DNA of 26,787 bases from an uncultured Eubacteriales bacterium (GTDB lineage: Bacteria > Bacillota > Clostridia > Christensenellales > Aristaeellaceae), in contig URJN01000001.1 of NCBI GenBank assembly GCA_900548125.1, positions 1-26,787 of the forward strand, read 5' to 3'. Shown piece after piece: positions 1 through 7,686 of the stretch. The position numbers were made by a program, and so were the translations under genes. Numbering within the stretch: position 1 is the first letter of the stretch; every line of letters begins with the position of its first letter. Under the pieces are notes generated by a model. It saw only the letters and a program-made list of their open reading frames with translations, was not told the origin of the DNA and made no database searches.

Positions 1-771
1 TCGCTTCTCCTCCTTATGATATCCGGGTAGCGAAAGCAATTCGGGTTCGCCATCCGTGATGAGGATGGTGTGTTCGTAATGTGAGCAGAGGCTGCCGTCG
101 GTGGTGACTACCGTCCAGCCATCGCGGAGCGTTTTCACATTATAGCCCCCCGCGGCGATCATCGGCTCAATGCAGATGGTCATTCCCCGGCGAAGCCGTA
201 CACCATGCCCGGGCGCGCCGTAGTTCGGCACGCTTGGATCTTCGTGCATCTCGCGCCCGATTCCATGCCCGCAAAGGTCGCGGACCGCGGAATAACCGCG
301 CTCCTCGACATATTGCTGAACGGCATGACCGATATCGCTTATGCGATATCCCTCGCGCGCCACTTGAAGGGCGGCGAAAAAGCTCTGCTCCGTCACGTCA
401 ATCAGGCGCTGAGCCTCTGGGCTGATCAGTCCGACGCCCATGGTAAAGGCACTGTCGGACTGCCAGCCGTCAAGGATCAGACCCGAATCAATCGAGATAA
501 TCTGACCTTCGCGCAGCACCGTGGAATCGCTCGGTATGCCATGCACCACCTGAGAATCCACCGATGCGCAGATCGAGGCAGGATACCCCTCATAGTTCAG
601 GAAGGAAGGGACGGCGCCGTAACCGCGAATGAGCTTTTCCGCATAGCGGTCAAGCTCTTTCGTGGTGATACCGGGCTCGATCTTCCCTTTCAGCTGCTCA
701 AGAACCTCGTGCAACAAGGCGCCGGCCTCACGCATCTTGGCTATTTGAGAAGCATTCTTGATGGTAATCAT
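1..771 (-). CDS. map: Methionine aminopeptidase type I (C-terminus cut by window edge)
   Basis: Removes the initiator methionine from nascent proteins in the cytoplasm; a dinuclear-metal M24 peptidase. I translated 257 codons from the ATG at 771 and no stop is reached by base 1. The metal ligands expected for the family are all visible: D95 (in SIDSG), D106, H169 (CGHGIG), E202 (IEPM) and E233 (HYEHT), plus the substrate-side H78 (VVHGIP). Nearly the whole usual length of about 250 residues is here, so what is missing is probably a short tail. The start ATG overlaps the adk stop as ATGA, suggesting translational coupling. Order secY-adk-map is the standard end of the spc operon; infA and rpmJ would be expected beyond the edge. 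Confidence 0.96.
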   Translation of the reverse strand, partial: MITIKNASQIAKMREAGALLHEVLEQLKGKIEPGITTKELDRYAEKLIRGYGAVPSFLNYEGYPASICASVDSQVVHGIPSDSTVLREGQIISIDSGLILDGWQSDSAFTMGVGLISPEAQRLIDVTEQSFFAALQVAREGYRISDIGHAVQQYVEERGYSAVRDLCGHGIGREMHEDPSVPNYGAPGHGVRLRRGMTICIEPMIAAGGYNVKTLRDGWTVVTTDGSLCSHYEHTILITDGEPELLSLPGYHKEEKR

Positions 772-1397
772 TTCGTTTCACCCAGCGCAGCAAGAATCGC
801 GTTGAAGCAATCCTCCATCGGCTGAGCACCGTCCACACGGCGCAGCAGCCCGCGCTGCTCGTAGTACTCGATCAGCGGAGCCGTCTGCTTGTGGTAAACG
901 TTCAGTCGGCTGAGTACCGTTTCGGCTCTGTCGTCGTCGCGCTGAATCAGCTCTGCGCCGCAGCGTTCGCAGCCCGTGCGCCCATCGAGATGGGCGACGT
1001 GATACGTTCCGCCGCAAGCCGGGCAGACCCGACGGCCGGACAGACGCTCAATCAGCTTTTCATCGCTGACGTCGATGTCTACCACGGCGTCGATGTCGGC
1101 AAAGCCGGCAAGTGCTTCCGCCTGCGGCACCGTGCGCGGAAAGCCATCCAGAACATAGCCCTTCTGGCAATCCGGCTGCGCGAGCCGTTCGCGAACGATG
1201 TCGATGACGACGGAATCCGGCACAAGCGCACCGGCGTCAATGTAGGCTTTGGCAGCCAGACCGGTCGGCGTTTGTTCCTTGATGGCGCGGCGAAGGATAT
1301 CGCCCGTGGAAATCTGCGGAATGCCCAGCTGCTCGCAGATGCGGACAGCCTGCGTTCCCTTGCCCGCGCCGGGCGGGCCAAGAAAAATCACGTTCAT
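768..1397 (-). CDS. adk: Adenylate kinase with zinc-binding LID
   Basis: Converts ATP plus AMP to two ADP. The 209-residue product has the P-loop GPPGAGKGT at residues 7-15, the AMP-site segment STGDILR (30-36) and DGFPRT (84-89). The LID domain carries four cysteines in two CxxC pairs (C125, C128, C143, C146), the zinc-binding version typical of Gram-positive bacteria. The LID is some residues shorter than usual, which explains a length slightly under the typical 214-217. The open frame extends to 1433, but the start at 1397 begins the conserved MNVIFLGPPG and has a GAGGT ribosome site upstream, while the longer form would overlap secY. The stop overlaps the map start. Confidence 0.97.
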   Translation of the reverse strand: MNVIFLGPPGAGKGTQAVRICEQLGIPQISTGDILRRAIKEQTPTGLAAKAYIDAGALVPDSVVIDIVRERLAQPDCQKGYVLDGFPRTVPQAEALAGFADIDAVVDIDVSDEKLIERLSGRRVCPACGGTYHVAHLDGRTGCERCGAELIQRDDDRAETVLSRLNVYHKQTAPLIEYYEQRGLLRRVDGAQPMEDCFNAILAALGETK

Positions 1398-1425
1398 GCT
1401 CAAGTACCTCACGCTGACCTCGTCA

Positions 1426-2670
1426 TCAACCAAGGAAGCCCTTGTGATGACGCATGACCATCTGCGCCTCGATCTGACGAATCGTCTCGATGCCGACGGA
1501 AACCGCGATCAGCACGCTGCTCGCTCCGAACGGAGCGCTGATGTCGAAGATGCGGGTCAGCATGGTCGGGATGGTCGCCAGAACTGCGAGGAACAGTGCG
1601 CTGAACAGCGTCAGACGGCTGGATACGCGGGAGAGATAATCGCTCGTCGCACGACCCTGGCGGATGCCCGGGATGATGCCGCCGTTCTGCTGCATGTTCT
1701 TGCTGATATCAACCGGATTGAAGGTGATGCTGGTGTAGAAGTACGTGAAGGCGATAATCAGCACCGCCAGCACGACCTGATACCAGAGGCTGTTCTGGAA
1801 GGTCAGCCATCCCCTGTTAATGCCGCTCGTCGGGAAGAACGCAAAGATCGTCGCCGGGAACTGCAGAATGGCAAAGCCAAAGATCAGCGGCATCACGCCG
1901 GTAGAGTTAATTTTCATCGGGATGTAGGTGGACTGACCGCCATACATCTTGCGACCCACCACGCGCTTGGCGTACTGAATCGGGATGCGGCGCTCGCCCA
2001 TATCTACAAAAGTGATGGCAACGATCATCGCCAGCAGAGCGATTACGATAACGATAACCGCCAGCGGGCTGACCGCGCCCTTCACCATGCCAACCACGGC
2101 CTGACGACCCCAGTTGAACATGTTGGACACGATGCCTGCCATAATCAGCAGGGAAACGCCGTTGCCGATGCCGTTCTCGGTGATACGCTCACCGATCCAC
2201 ATCGCCAAGGCACTGCCCGCTGCCATGGAGAGACCGATAACAAGGTACCAGATTCCGCCATTCGAGTTGGCGCGCATCGCAAAGACCAGACCAACCGCCT
2301 GAATGAACGCCAGCACGACGGTCAGGTAGCGGGTGTACTCATTGATCTTCTTGCGTCCCTCCGGACCTTCATTCGCCAGCTTTTCCAGTGCCGGAATGGC
2401 AACCGTCAAAAGCTGCAGGATGATGCTGGAGTTGATGTACGGAGTGATACCCATGGCCATGATGCTCATGTTCTGGAAAGAACCGCCGGTCATCATGTTC
2501 ATGAAGTCCAGGATCGAATAGTCCTTAACGGCGCTGGCGACCGCCGCGATGTTGATACCCGGAACCGGGATCACGCACAGCAGGCGGTACATCAGCAGCA
2601 TGCCAAAGGTGTAAATGATCTTCTTGCGGAGCTCCGGAATGCGCCAGGCATTCTTCATCTTTTCCAGCAT
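1426..2670 (-). CDS. secY: Protein translocase subunit SecY
   Basis: Forms the protein-conducting channel of the Sec translocon in the cytoplasmic membrane, with SecE and SecG. The 414-residue protein has the hydrophobic pattern of ten membrane segments, starting with the segment around residues 17-37. Family motifs include GITPYINSSII near residue 74, GERITENGIGNG in the middle and the late stretch NPVDISKNMQ. Length is close to the usual 420-440. The ATG lies one base beyond the rplO stop, and its GAGGTGAT ribosome site is inside the 3' end of rplO, so the two are probably coupled. adk follows after 28 bases. Confidence 0.98.
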   Translation of the reverse strand: MLEKMKNAWRIPELRKKIIYTFGMLLMYRLLCVIPVPGINIAAVASAVKDYSILDFMNMMTGGSFQNMSIMAMGITPYINSSIILQLLTVAIPALEKLANEGPEGRKKINEYTRYLTVVLAFIQAVGLVFAMRANSNGGIWYLVIGLSMAAGSALAMWIGERITENGIGNGVSLLIMAGIVSNMFNWGRQAVVGMVKGAVSPLAVIVIVIALLAMIVAITFVDMGERRIPIQYAKRVVGRKMYGGQSTYIPMKINSTGVMPLIFGFAILQFPATIFAFFPTSGINRGWLTFQNSLWYQVVLAVLIIAFTYFYTSITFNPVDISKNMQQNGGIIPGIRQGRATSDYLSRVSSRLTLFSALFLAVLATIPTMLTRIFDISAPFGASSVLIAVSVGIETIRQIEAQMVMRHHKGFLG

Positions 2671-2671
2671 A

Positions 2672-3112
2672 TCAGATCACCTCAGCAGTTCCACCGACGG
2701 CCTCGATCTTCTCCTTTGCAGAACCAGTGAACTTTACGGCCTTCACCGTCAGCTTTTTGGTCAGCTCACCGTTGCCCAGAACCTTCAGACCATCCAGCTC
2801 CTTGCGGATGATCTTCTTCTCGACCAGCATCGCCGCGGTCACTTCGGTGCCGTTCTCGAACACCTCGAGGTCGCTCACGTTGACAGTCGCATATTCCTTG
2901 GCAAAGATATTCTTAAAGCCGCGCTTCGGCAGCTGGCGAACCAGAGGCATCTGACCGCCTTCAAATCCCGGACGCTTGCCGCCGCCGCTGCGGGCCTTGG
3001 CACCCTTGTGGCCCTTGCCGGACGTCTTGCCCAGGCCGGAGCCGACGCCGCGGCCCAGACGGCGCGGCGCGGTGGTGGAGCCCAGTGCGGGCTTCAGCTC
3101 ATTCAGCTTCAT
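2672..3112 (-). CDS. rplO: 50S ribosomal protein L15 (uL15)
   Basis: A late-assembly component of the large subunit that binds 23S rRNA. The 146 residues match full-length bacterial L15: a Gly/Lys/Arg-rich extended N-terminal arm (about residues 1-60, with GRGVGSGLGKTSGKGHKG and the conserved RPGFEGGQMPL) followed by a globular C-terminal domain rich in Val and Lys. The start at 3112 has an AAGGAGGA ribosome site. It is followed by secY with a one-base gap. Confidence 0.98.
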   Translation of the reverse strand: MKLNELKPALGSTTAPRRLGRGVGSGLGKTSGKGHKGAKARSGGGKRPGFEGGQMPLVRQLPKRGFKNIFAKEYATVNVSDLEVFENGTEVTAAMLVEKKIIRKELDGLKVLGNGELTKKLTVKAVKFTGSAKEKIEAVGGTAEVI

Positions 3113-3124
3113 GGTGAATCCTCC

Positions 3125-3307
3125 TTAGTCGCTGATTTCGACCACAGACACCAGGTGGCTTACCTTGAAGATCATGCCGCGGATAGACGGAGTATCCTCA
3201 AACACCTTGGTGGAGCGGATCTTGTGCAGGCCCAGAGCCTTCACAATTTTAATGTGGTTGGGCTTGCTGGAGACAGGAGACTTCACAAGCGTTACCTGCA
3301 ATTTCAT
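3125..3307 (-). CDS. rpmD: 50S ribosomal protein L30 (uL30)
   Basis: A small large-subunit protein, 60 residues, the normal bacterial length. It starts MKLQVTLVKSPV and contains the GLHKIRSTKVFEDTPSIRGM stretch typical of the ferredoxin-like L30 fold. It lies between rpsE (17 bases upstream) and rplO (12 bases downstream), each gap carrying a Shine-Dalgarno sequence. L30 is absent from some bacteria; its presence here keeps the full spc order. Confidence 0.97.
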   Translation of the reverse strand: MKLQVTLVKSPVSSKPNHIKIVKALGLHKIRSTKVFEDTPSIRGMIFKVSHLVSVVEISD

Positions 3308-3324
3308 ACGTCTCTTCCTCCTTA

Positions 3325-3882
3325 TCAGCCGAGCAGCTCTTCGACGGTCTTGCCGCGCATCTTCGCCACTTCTTCGGCGCTGCGCAGAGAAGCCAGACCC
3401 TCGATGGTCGCCTTCACCATGTTAATCGGGTTGTTGGAGCCGTAGCTCTTGGTGCGGATGTCCTTCACGCCGCACAGCTCAAGCACAGCACGCGCCGGGC
3501 CGCCGGCGATAACGCCGGTACCTTCCGGAGCCGGCAGCAGCACGATCTCGCCCGTGCCGAAACGGCCGACGGTCTCGTGCGGGATGCTGGTGCCCTTCAT
3601 GCTGACGTGAACGAGGTGCTTCTTGGCATCCTCGGTCGCCTTGCGGGCGGCTTCCGGAATTTCGGTCGCCTTGCCAATACCGCAGCCGACGCGGCCCTTG
3701 CCGTCGCCGATGACAACCAGAGCTGCAAAGCGGAAGTTACGGCCGCCCTTAACAACCTTGGTTACGCGATTGATGGCAACCATCTTCTCCTGGAATTCGC
3801 TCTCCGGACGACGATCGCGGCGCGGACCGCGCTCACGGCGCTCGCCGCGCTCCTGCGGTTTCTTTTCCATATCCTGAGGCAT
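3325..3882 (-). CDS. rpsE: 30S ribosomal protein S5 (uS5)
   Basis: Small-subunit protein involved in decoding fidelity. The 185 residues comprise a basic, low-complexity N-terminal arm (about residues 5-27, alternating Arg, Glu and Pro), a double-stranded-RNA-binding domain (about 28-95) and a C-terminal domain ending near ALRSAEEVAKMRGK-like sequence. The loop KVVKGGRNFRF is where spectinomycin-resistance changes occur in other bacteria; here it looks wild type. The start at 3882 was chosen because GGGAGGA sits eight to nine bases upstream; the inner ATG at 3870 has a poorly spaced site. The N-terminal arm is longer than in E. coli. Confidence 0.97.
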   Translation of the reverse strand: MPQDMEKKPQERGERRERGPRRDRRPESEFQEKMVAINRVTKVVKGGRNFRFAALVVIGDGKGRVGCGIGKATEIPEAARKATEDAKKHLVHVSMKGTSIPHETVGRFGTGEIVLLPAPEGTGVIAGGPARAVLELCGVKDIRTKSYGSNNPINMVKATIEGLASLRSAEEVAKMRGKTVEELLG

Positions 3883-3902
3883 TTTTTGAATCCTCCCTTG
3901 AA

Positions 3903-4271
3903 TCAGAAGTCGAGGCCCGCTTCACGGGCGCCTGCGGCAACCTCCGCCACGCGGCCGGTGTAAACATAGCCGCCGCGGTCGAAGACGACCTTCTTGATGC
4001 CAGCCTGCAGCGCACGCTCAGCAACGGTCTTGCCGACGAGCTTGCCCGCGCCCTTCTTGTCCAGCTCACCGAGCTGACCCTTGATCTGCGGATCGAGGGT
4101 GGAGCAGGAAACCAGAGTCTTGCCGGCTACATCGTCGATGACCTGAACATAGATGTTGTTCAGGCTGCGATATACGCTCAGACGCGGCATTTCGGGCGTG
4201 CCGCTGATCTTCTTACGCACACGCTCATGACGGATCTTACGGATCTCATTACGATCACGTTTGGTAAACAT
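3903..4271 (-). CDS. rplR: 50S ribosomal protein L18 (uL18)
   Basis: Binds 5S rRNA together with L5 and helps attach it to the large subunit. The 122-residue sequence begins with a basic arm (TKRDRNEIRKIRHERVRKK) and continues with the conserved RLSVYRSLNNIYVQVIDD and the C-terminal FDRGGYVYTGRVAEVAAGAREAGL-type ending that marks the family. Normal length. It sits between rplF and rpsE with gaps of about 17 and 20 bases. Confidence 0.98.
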   Translation of the reverse strand: MFTKRDRNEIRKIRHERVRKKISGTPEMPRLSVYRSLNNIYVQVIDDVAGKTLVSCSTLDPQIKGQLGELDKKGAGKLVGKTVAERALQAGIKKVVFDRGGYVYTGRVAEVAAGAREAGLDF

Positions 4272-4288
4272 TAGCGCTCACTCCCTTA

Positions 4289-4831
4289 TTACTTCTTACC
4301 GGTCTTGCCTTCCTTTTGACGGACAACCTCATCCGCATAACGGATGCCCTTGCCATGATACGGCTCCGGCTTGCGGACAGCGCGGATATCAGCGGCAATG
4401 TTGCCCACCTGCTGCTTGTCGATACCAGAAACCTCGATGGTCGTCTGGTTCGGAGTAGCGAAGGTGATGTTCTGCGGCGCCTTCATGATGACGGGATGGC
4501 TGTAACCGATGGTGATGTTCAGGGTGTCGCCCTTCGCCTCGGCACGATAGCCGGTGCCCACCAGAGCCAGCGTCTTCTTGTAGCCCTGGCTCACGCCGTT
4601 CACCATGTTGGCGATCAGAGCGCGGTACAGACCGTGGAAAGCGCGATTCTGCTTCTCGTCGTTCGGGCGGGTGACATGCACCTCATTGCCCTCAACCTTG
4701 ACGGTGATGTTCTTGTTGACCGTCTGCTCCAGCTGACCCTTCGGGCCCTTCACAACGACATGGTTGTCGTCGGAAACGGTGACCGTGACGCCGGCCGGAA
4801 TTGCGATCGGATGTCTTCCGATACGAGACAT
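4289..4831 (-). CDS. rplF: 50S ribosomal protein L6 (uL6)
   Basis: Large-subunit protein near the factor-binding site. At 180 residues it has the standard two-fold repeated L6 domain: the N-terminal half begins MSRIGRHPIAIPAGVTV, and the C-terminal half carries the signature PEPYHGKGIRYADE near the end. The open frame is intact and of normal length. It follows rpsH by 29 bases, one of the longest gaps in this part of the cluster, with a GGAGGT-like ribosome site. Confidence 0.98.
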   Translation of the reverse strand: MSRIGRHPIAIPAGVTVTVSDDNHVVVKGPKGQLEQTVNKNITVKVEGNEVHVTRPNDEKQNRAFHGLYRALIANMVNGVSQGYKKTLALVGTGYRAEAKGDTLNITIGYSHPVIMKAPQNITFATPNQTTIEVSGIDKQQVGNIAADIRAVRKPEPYHGKGIRYADEVVRQKEGKTGKK

Positions 4832-4860
4832 TGTTTTTACCTCCGTTTCAGCGTCGTCGA

Positions 4861-5259
4861 TTACCAGATGTAAGCGAGCACTTCGCCGCCAATCTTGGCA
4901 GCGCGGGCCTGCTTGTCGGTCATCACGCCCTTAGACGTGGAGACGATAGCGATACCCAGACCGCCCAGCACCTTCGGCAGCTCCTCGCACTGCGCGTAAA
5001 CGCGCAGGCCCGGCTTGCTGATGCGCTTGAGGCCAACGATGACGCTCTGCTTCTTGTCGGTGTACTTCAGACCGATCTTGATCTGACCGGCGAGACCGTC
5101 GTCGATGAAATCGACGCTCTTGATGTAGCCTTCGTCGAGCAGGATCTTGGCGATGGACTTCTTCATGTTGGAAGCCGGCACCATCACAGAGTCGTGCTTG
5201 GCGATTTGAGCATTGCGGATGCGGGTGAGCATATCTGCAATGGGATCGTTAACGAGCAT
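4861..5259 (-). CDS. rpsH: 30S ribosomal protein S8 (uS8)
   Basis: Binds the central domain of 16S rRNA early in small-subunit assembly; in E. coli it also represses the spc operon by binding its mRNA. The 132-residue protein opens MLVNDPIADMLTRIRNA and closes with STSKGVMTDKQARAAKIGGEVLAYIW, both strongly conserved. Normal length. Whether it regulates this operon is unknown: I did not identify an S8-site mimic in the rpsN/rplE region by eye. Confidence 0.98.
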   Translation of the reverse strand: MLVNDPIADMLTRIRNAQIAKHDSVMVPASNMKKSIAKILLDEGYIKSVDFIDDGLAGQIKIGLKYTDKKQSVIVGLKRISKPGLRVYAQCEELPKVLGGLGIAIVSTSKGVMTDKQARAAKIGGEVLAYIW

Positions 5260-5271
5260 TTCAGTTCCTCC

Positions 5272-5457
5272 TTACCAGCTGGCCTTGCGGACGCCGGGAA
5301 TCTCTCCCTTGTACGCCAGTTCGCGGAAACAAATGCGGCACACGCCGTACTTGCGAAGTACGGAGTGCGGACGGCCGCACAGGCGGCAGCGGGTGTAAGC
5401 GCGAGTAGAGAACTTCGGCTCCTTCTGCTGCTTGTTGATCATACTGGTCTTAGCCAT
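5272..5457 (-). CDS. rpsN: 30S ribosomal protein S14, zinc-binding short type (uS14, type Z)
   Basis: Small-subunit head protein. At 61 residues it is the short C+ form with a zinc ribbon made by C24, C27, C40 and C43 (RCRLCGRPH and GVCRICFRE). This form is usual in Firmicutes and Actinobacteria and differs from the long, cysteine-free S14 of E. coli. Many Firmicutes keep a zinc-independent S14 paralogue for zinc limitation; none is present in this window. The start has an AGGAGGA ribosome site in the short gap after rplE. Confidence 0.97.
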   Translation of the reverse strand: MAKTSMINKQQKEPKFSTRAYTRCRLCGRPHSVLRKYGVCRICFRELAYKGEIPGVRKASW

Positions 5458-5473
5458 GTGATTGTCCTCCTCC

Positions 5474-6016
5474 TTACTTCGTGAAAGGCATGCCCATCAG
5501 GCGAAGCAGCTCTTTGCACTCTTCGTCGCTGTGAGCGGTGGTCACGAAGATCATTTCCATGCCGCGAACCTTCTCTACCTTATCGTATTCGATTTCGGGG
5601 AAGAGCAGCTGCTCACGAATGCCCAGCGCATAGTTGCCGCGGCCGTCGAAGGCCTTGTCGCTTACGCCGTGGAAGTCGCGAACACGCGGGAGGGCAATGT
5701 TCATCAGCTTGTCCATGAATTCATACATACGCTCGCCGCGCAGGGTGACCTTCGCGCCGATGTTCATGCCTTCACGGAGCTTGAAGTTAGCGATGGACTT
5801 CTTCGCCTTGGTGGTGATCGCCTTCTGGCCGGCAATGGCTTCCAGCTCCTTCACCGCGACTTCCAACGCCTTGGGGTTGTCCTTGCAATCGCCAAGACCC
5901 ATGTTGATCACGATCTTGTCAATCTTCGGGATCTGATTCACGTTCTTGTAACCGAACTTCTGCTGCAGGGCAGGAACCACTTCGGTCACGTACTTATCGT
6001 AAAGACGCGCTTCCAT
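5474..6016 (-). CDS. rplE: 50S ribosomal protein L5 (uL5)
   Basis: Binds 5S rRNA and contacts the P-site tRNA elbow and the small subunit. The 180-residue sequence is normal for the family: N-terminal LYDKYVTEVVPALQQKFGYKN, the central IDKIVINMGLGD and the GQKAITTKAKKSIANFKLREG segment, and the C-terminal end ELLRLMGMPFTK. It follows rplX by 18 bases and has a good AGGAGGAAA site upstream. Confidence 0.98.
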   Translation of the reverse strand: MEARLYDKYVTEVVPALQQKFGYKNVNQIPKIDKIVINMGLGDCKDNPKALEVAVKELEAIAGQKAITTKAKKSIANFKLREGMNIGAKVTLRGERMYEFMDKLMNIALPRVRDFHGVSDKAFDGRGNYALGIREQLLFPEIEYDKVEKVRGMEMIFVTTAHSDEECKELLRLMGMPFTK

Positions 6017-6034
6017 TACTTGTTTCCTCCTGCA

Positions 6035-6349
6035 TTACTCTTCGATGCTCGCGCCGCACTTCTTGCAGACACGAACCTTGTTGCCGTTCTCGAGCACGCT
6101 GTAGCCCACGCGAACGCCCTTCTTGCACTTCGGGCAGACGAGCATCACGTTGCTGGCGTCGATAGCGGCTTCCTTCTTCACGATGCCGCCCGGCACGCCC
6201 TGCTGGCGCGGCTTTTGATGCTTGGTGGCAATAGCAACGCCTTCCACGACGACCTTGCCGGTCTTCGGGGAAGCAACCAGAACCTTGCCTTCCTTGCCCT
6301 TGTCCTTACCGGTGATCACAACCACCGTATCCTTGGAACGGATATGCAT
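6035..6349 (-). CDS. rplX: 50S ribosomal protein L24 (uL24)
   Basis: An assembly-initiator protein of the large subunit near the exit tunnel. The 104-residue product has an N-terminal KOW motif (HIRSKDTVVVITGKDKGKEGKV) and a C-terminal part with two CxxC pairs (C72/C75 and C95/C98) that could form a zinc ribbon. The same cysteine pattern is common in L24 from Firmicutes and is not unusual. Start at 6349 preceded by GGAGGGG in the intergenic gap. Confidence 0.97.
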   Translation of the reverse strand: MHIRSKDTVVVITGKDKGKEGKVLVASPKTGKVVVEGVAIATKHQKPRQQGVPGGIVKKEAAIDASNVMLVCPKCKKGVRVGYSVLENGNKVRVCKKCGASIEE

Positions 6350-6365
6350 ATTCTCTTGCCCCTCC

Positions 6366-6734
6366 TTACAGAACTTCGGGAGCCAGAGACACGATCTTCA
6401 TGAAGTCGTGCTCACGCAGCTCGCGGGCGACCGGCCCAAAGATACGGGTGCCCTTGGGCTGCTTGTCGTTGTTGATGATAACGGCAGCGTTGTCATCAAA
6501 ACGGATGTAGGAACCGTCCGGACGACGGTAGCTCTTGTGCGTACGAACGATAACGGCCTTCACGACATCGCCCTTCTTCACAACGCCGCCGGGCGTTGCG
6601 CTCTTGACCGAAGCCATGATGATATCGCCGACCGAGCCGGTCTGGCGGAAAGAACCGCCCATGACGCGGAAGCACATAATTTCCTTAGCGCCGGTGTTAT
6701 CGGCGACTTTAAGACGCGTTTGCGGCTGAATCAT
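6366..6734 (-). CDS. rplN: 50S ribosomal protein L14 (uL14)
   Basis: Large-subunit interface protein that forms intersubunit bridges and is the docking site for the silencing factor RsfS. Exactly 122 residues, as in most bacteria. Starts MIQPQTRLKVADNTGAKEIMC and carries the signature RFDDNAAVIINNDKQPKGTRIFGPVARELR near the C-terminus. Intact, with AAGGAGGAAA upstream of the start. Confidence 0.98.
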   Translation of the reverse strand: MIQPQTRLKVADNTGAKEIMCFRVMGGSFRQTGSVGDIIMASVKSATPGGVVKKGDVVKAVIVRTHKSYRRPDGSYIRFDDNAAVIINNDKQPKGTRIFGPVARELREHDFMKIVSLAPEVL

Positions 6735-6763
6735 TGAGTTATTTCCTCCTTATCCGACAGGGC

Positions 6764-7024
6764 TTACTTCGCCTTTTCGATGATCTCGACCAGGCGCCAG
6801 CGCTTGTCATGGCTAAGCGGACGGGTCTCCATAACGCGAACGGTGTCGCCGATGCCACACTCATTGTTCTCGTCATGGGCCTTGATCTTGGTGGTACGGT
6901 TCATGATCTTGCCATACAGCGGATGGCGAACGCGATATTTGACCGCGATGGTGATGGTCTTGTCCATCTTGTCGCTGACGACAACGCCAACGCGGGTCTT
7001 GCGCATACCTCTTACTTCAGACAT
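6764..7024 (-). CDS. rpsQ: 30S ribosomal protein S17 (uS17)
   Basis: Primary 16S rRNA-binding protein with an OB fold. The 86 residues contain RKTRVGVVVSDKMDKTI at the N-terminus and the ECGIGDTVRVMETRPLSHDKRWR motif in the second half. The start at 7024 is supported by AAAGGAGA eight bases upstream; an internal ATG six codons in (MRKTRVG) is an alternative but has no separate ribosome site. Confidence 0.97.
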   Translation of the reverse strand: MSEVRGMRKTRVGVVVSDKMDKTITIAVKYRVRHPLYGKIMNRTTKIKAHDENNECGIGDTVRVMETRPLSHDKRWRLVEIIEKAK

Positions 7025-7045
7025 AATGCGATCTCCTTTCCCGGG

Positions 7046-7246
7046 TTACGCCTGAGCCTTAAGCTCGAGGCTGCGCAGCGCGGTCTTGGCACGGGCGATG
7101 TCGCGCTTGGTGTTGGCGATCGCCATCGTATCCTGAAGCTGGCCGGTAGCCAGCTGGAAGCGCAGATTGAAGAGTTCCTTCTTCAGCTCCACGACCTTAT
7201 CATTGAGCTCAGCGGCAGTCATGCCGTTAAACTGGTTCTTCTTCAT
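7046..7246 (-). CDS. rpmC: 50S ribosomal protein L29 (uL29)
   Basis: Small helical protein at the peptide exit, beside L23. The 66 residues form the expected two-helix hairpin, with the motif KKELFNLRFQLATGQLQ and the conserved NTKRDIARAKT segment. Its ATG overlaps the rplP stop codon as TAATG, indicating translational coupling. Normal length. Confidence 0.97.
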   Translation of the reverse strand: MKKNQFNGMTAAELNDKVVELKKELFNLRFQLATGQLQDTMAIANTKRDIARAKTALRSLELKAQA

Positions 7247-7683
7247 TACGCTTCACCACCTTCGCTGGTCTTCGCGGTTTCACGCGCGATGATCTTGGTC
7301 TTCAGCGGCAGCTTATGCTGCGCCAGGCGCAGAGCCTCACGCGCATCCGCTTCCGCGACGCCCTTGATCTCAAAGAGCACACGGCCCGGCTTTACAACCG
7401 CAACCCAGTACTCAGGAGAGCCCTTGCCGGAGCCCATTCGGGTCTCAGCCGGCTTCTCCGTGATCGGCTTATCCGGGAAAATCTTGATCCAAACCTGACC
7501 GCCACGCTTGGTGTAACGGGTCAGCGCGATACGGGCGGCCTCGATCTGGCGGGCGGTCACCCAGCTCGGCTCAGTGGCAACAATGCCGAAATCGCCGTAA
7601 GCCAGGAAGTTGCCACGCTGGGCCTTGCCCTTCATGCGGCCGCGGAAGACGCGGCGGCGCTTTACTCTCTTGGGCATCAACAT
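7246..7683 (-). CDS. rplP: 50S ribosomal protein L16 (uL16)
   Basis: Sits between the A-site tRNA and the peptidyl transferase centre. The 145 residues start MLMPKRVKRRRVFRGRMKG, with the conserved GDFGIVATEPSWVTARQIEAARIA and RMGSGKGSPEYWVAVVKPG segments. Two starts are possible two codons apart; the one at 7683 fits the family N-terminus (MLMPKR) and is ten bases from AAGGAGG, whereas 7677 would be too far. It starts four bases before the rpsC stop region ends, essentially abutting. Confidence 0.97.
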   Translation of the reverse strand: MLMPKRVKRRRVFRGRMKGKAQRGNFLAYGDFGIVATEPSWVTARQIEAARIALTRYTKRGGQVWIKIFPDKPITEKPAETRMGSGKGSPEYWVAVVKPGRVLFEIKGVAEADAREALRLAQHKLPLKTKIIARETAKTSEGGEA

Positions 7684-7686
7684 GGT

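Noticed and set aside
1249..2730. A 493-residue plus-strand open frame opposite secY, and other long antisense frames such as 16301-18700 (plus) and 19924-22008 (minus).
   Set aside because: They mirror well-identified genes on the other strand, have low-complexity His/Arg/Asp-rich translations and no family motifs; GC-rich codon use leaves the opposite strand open.
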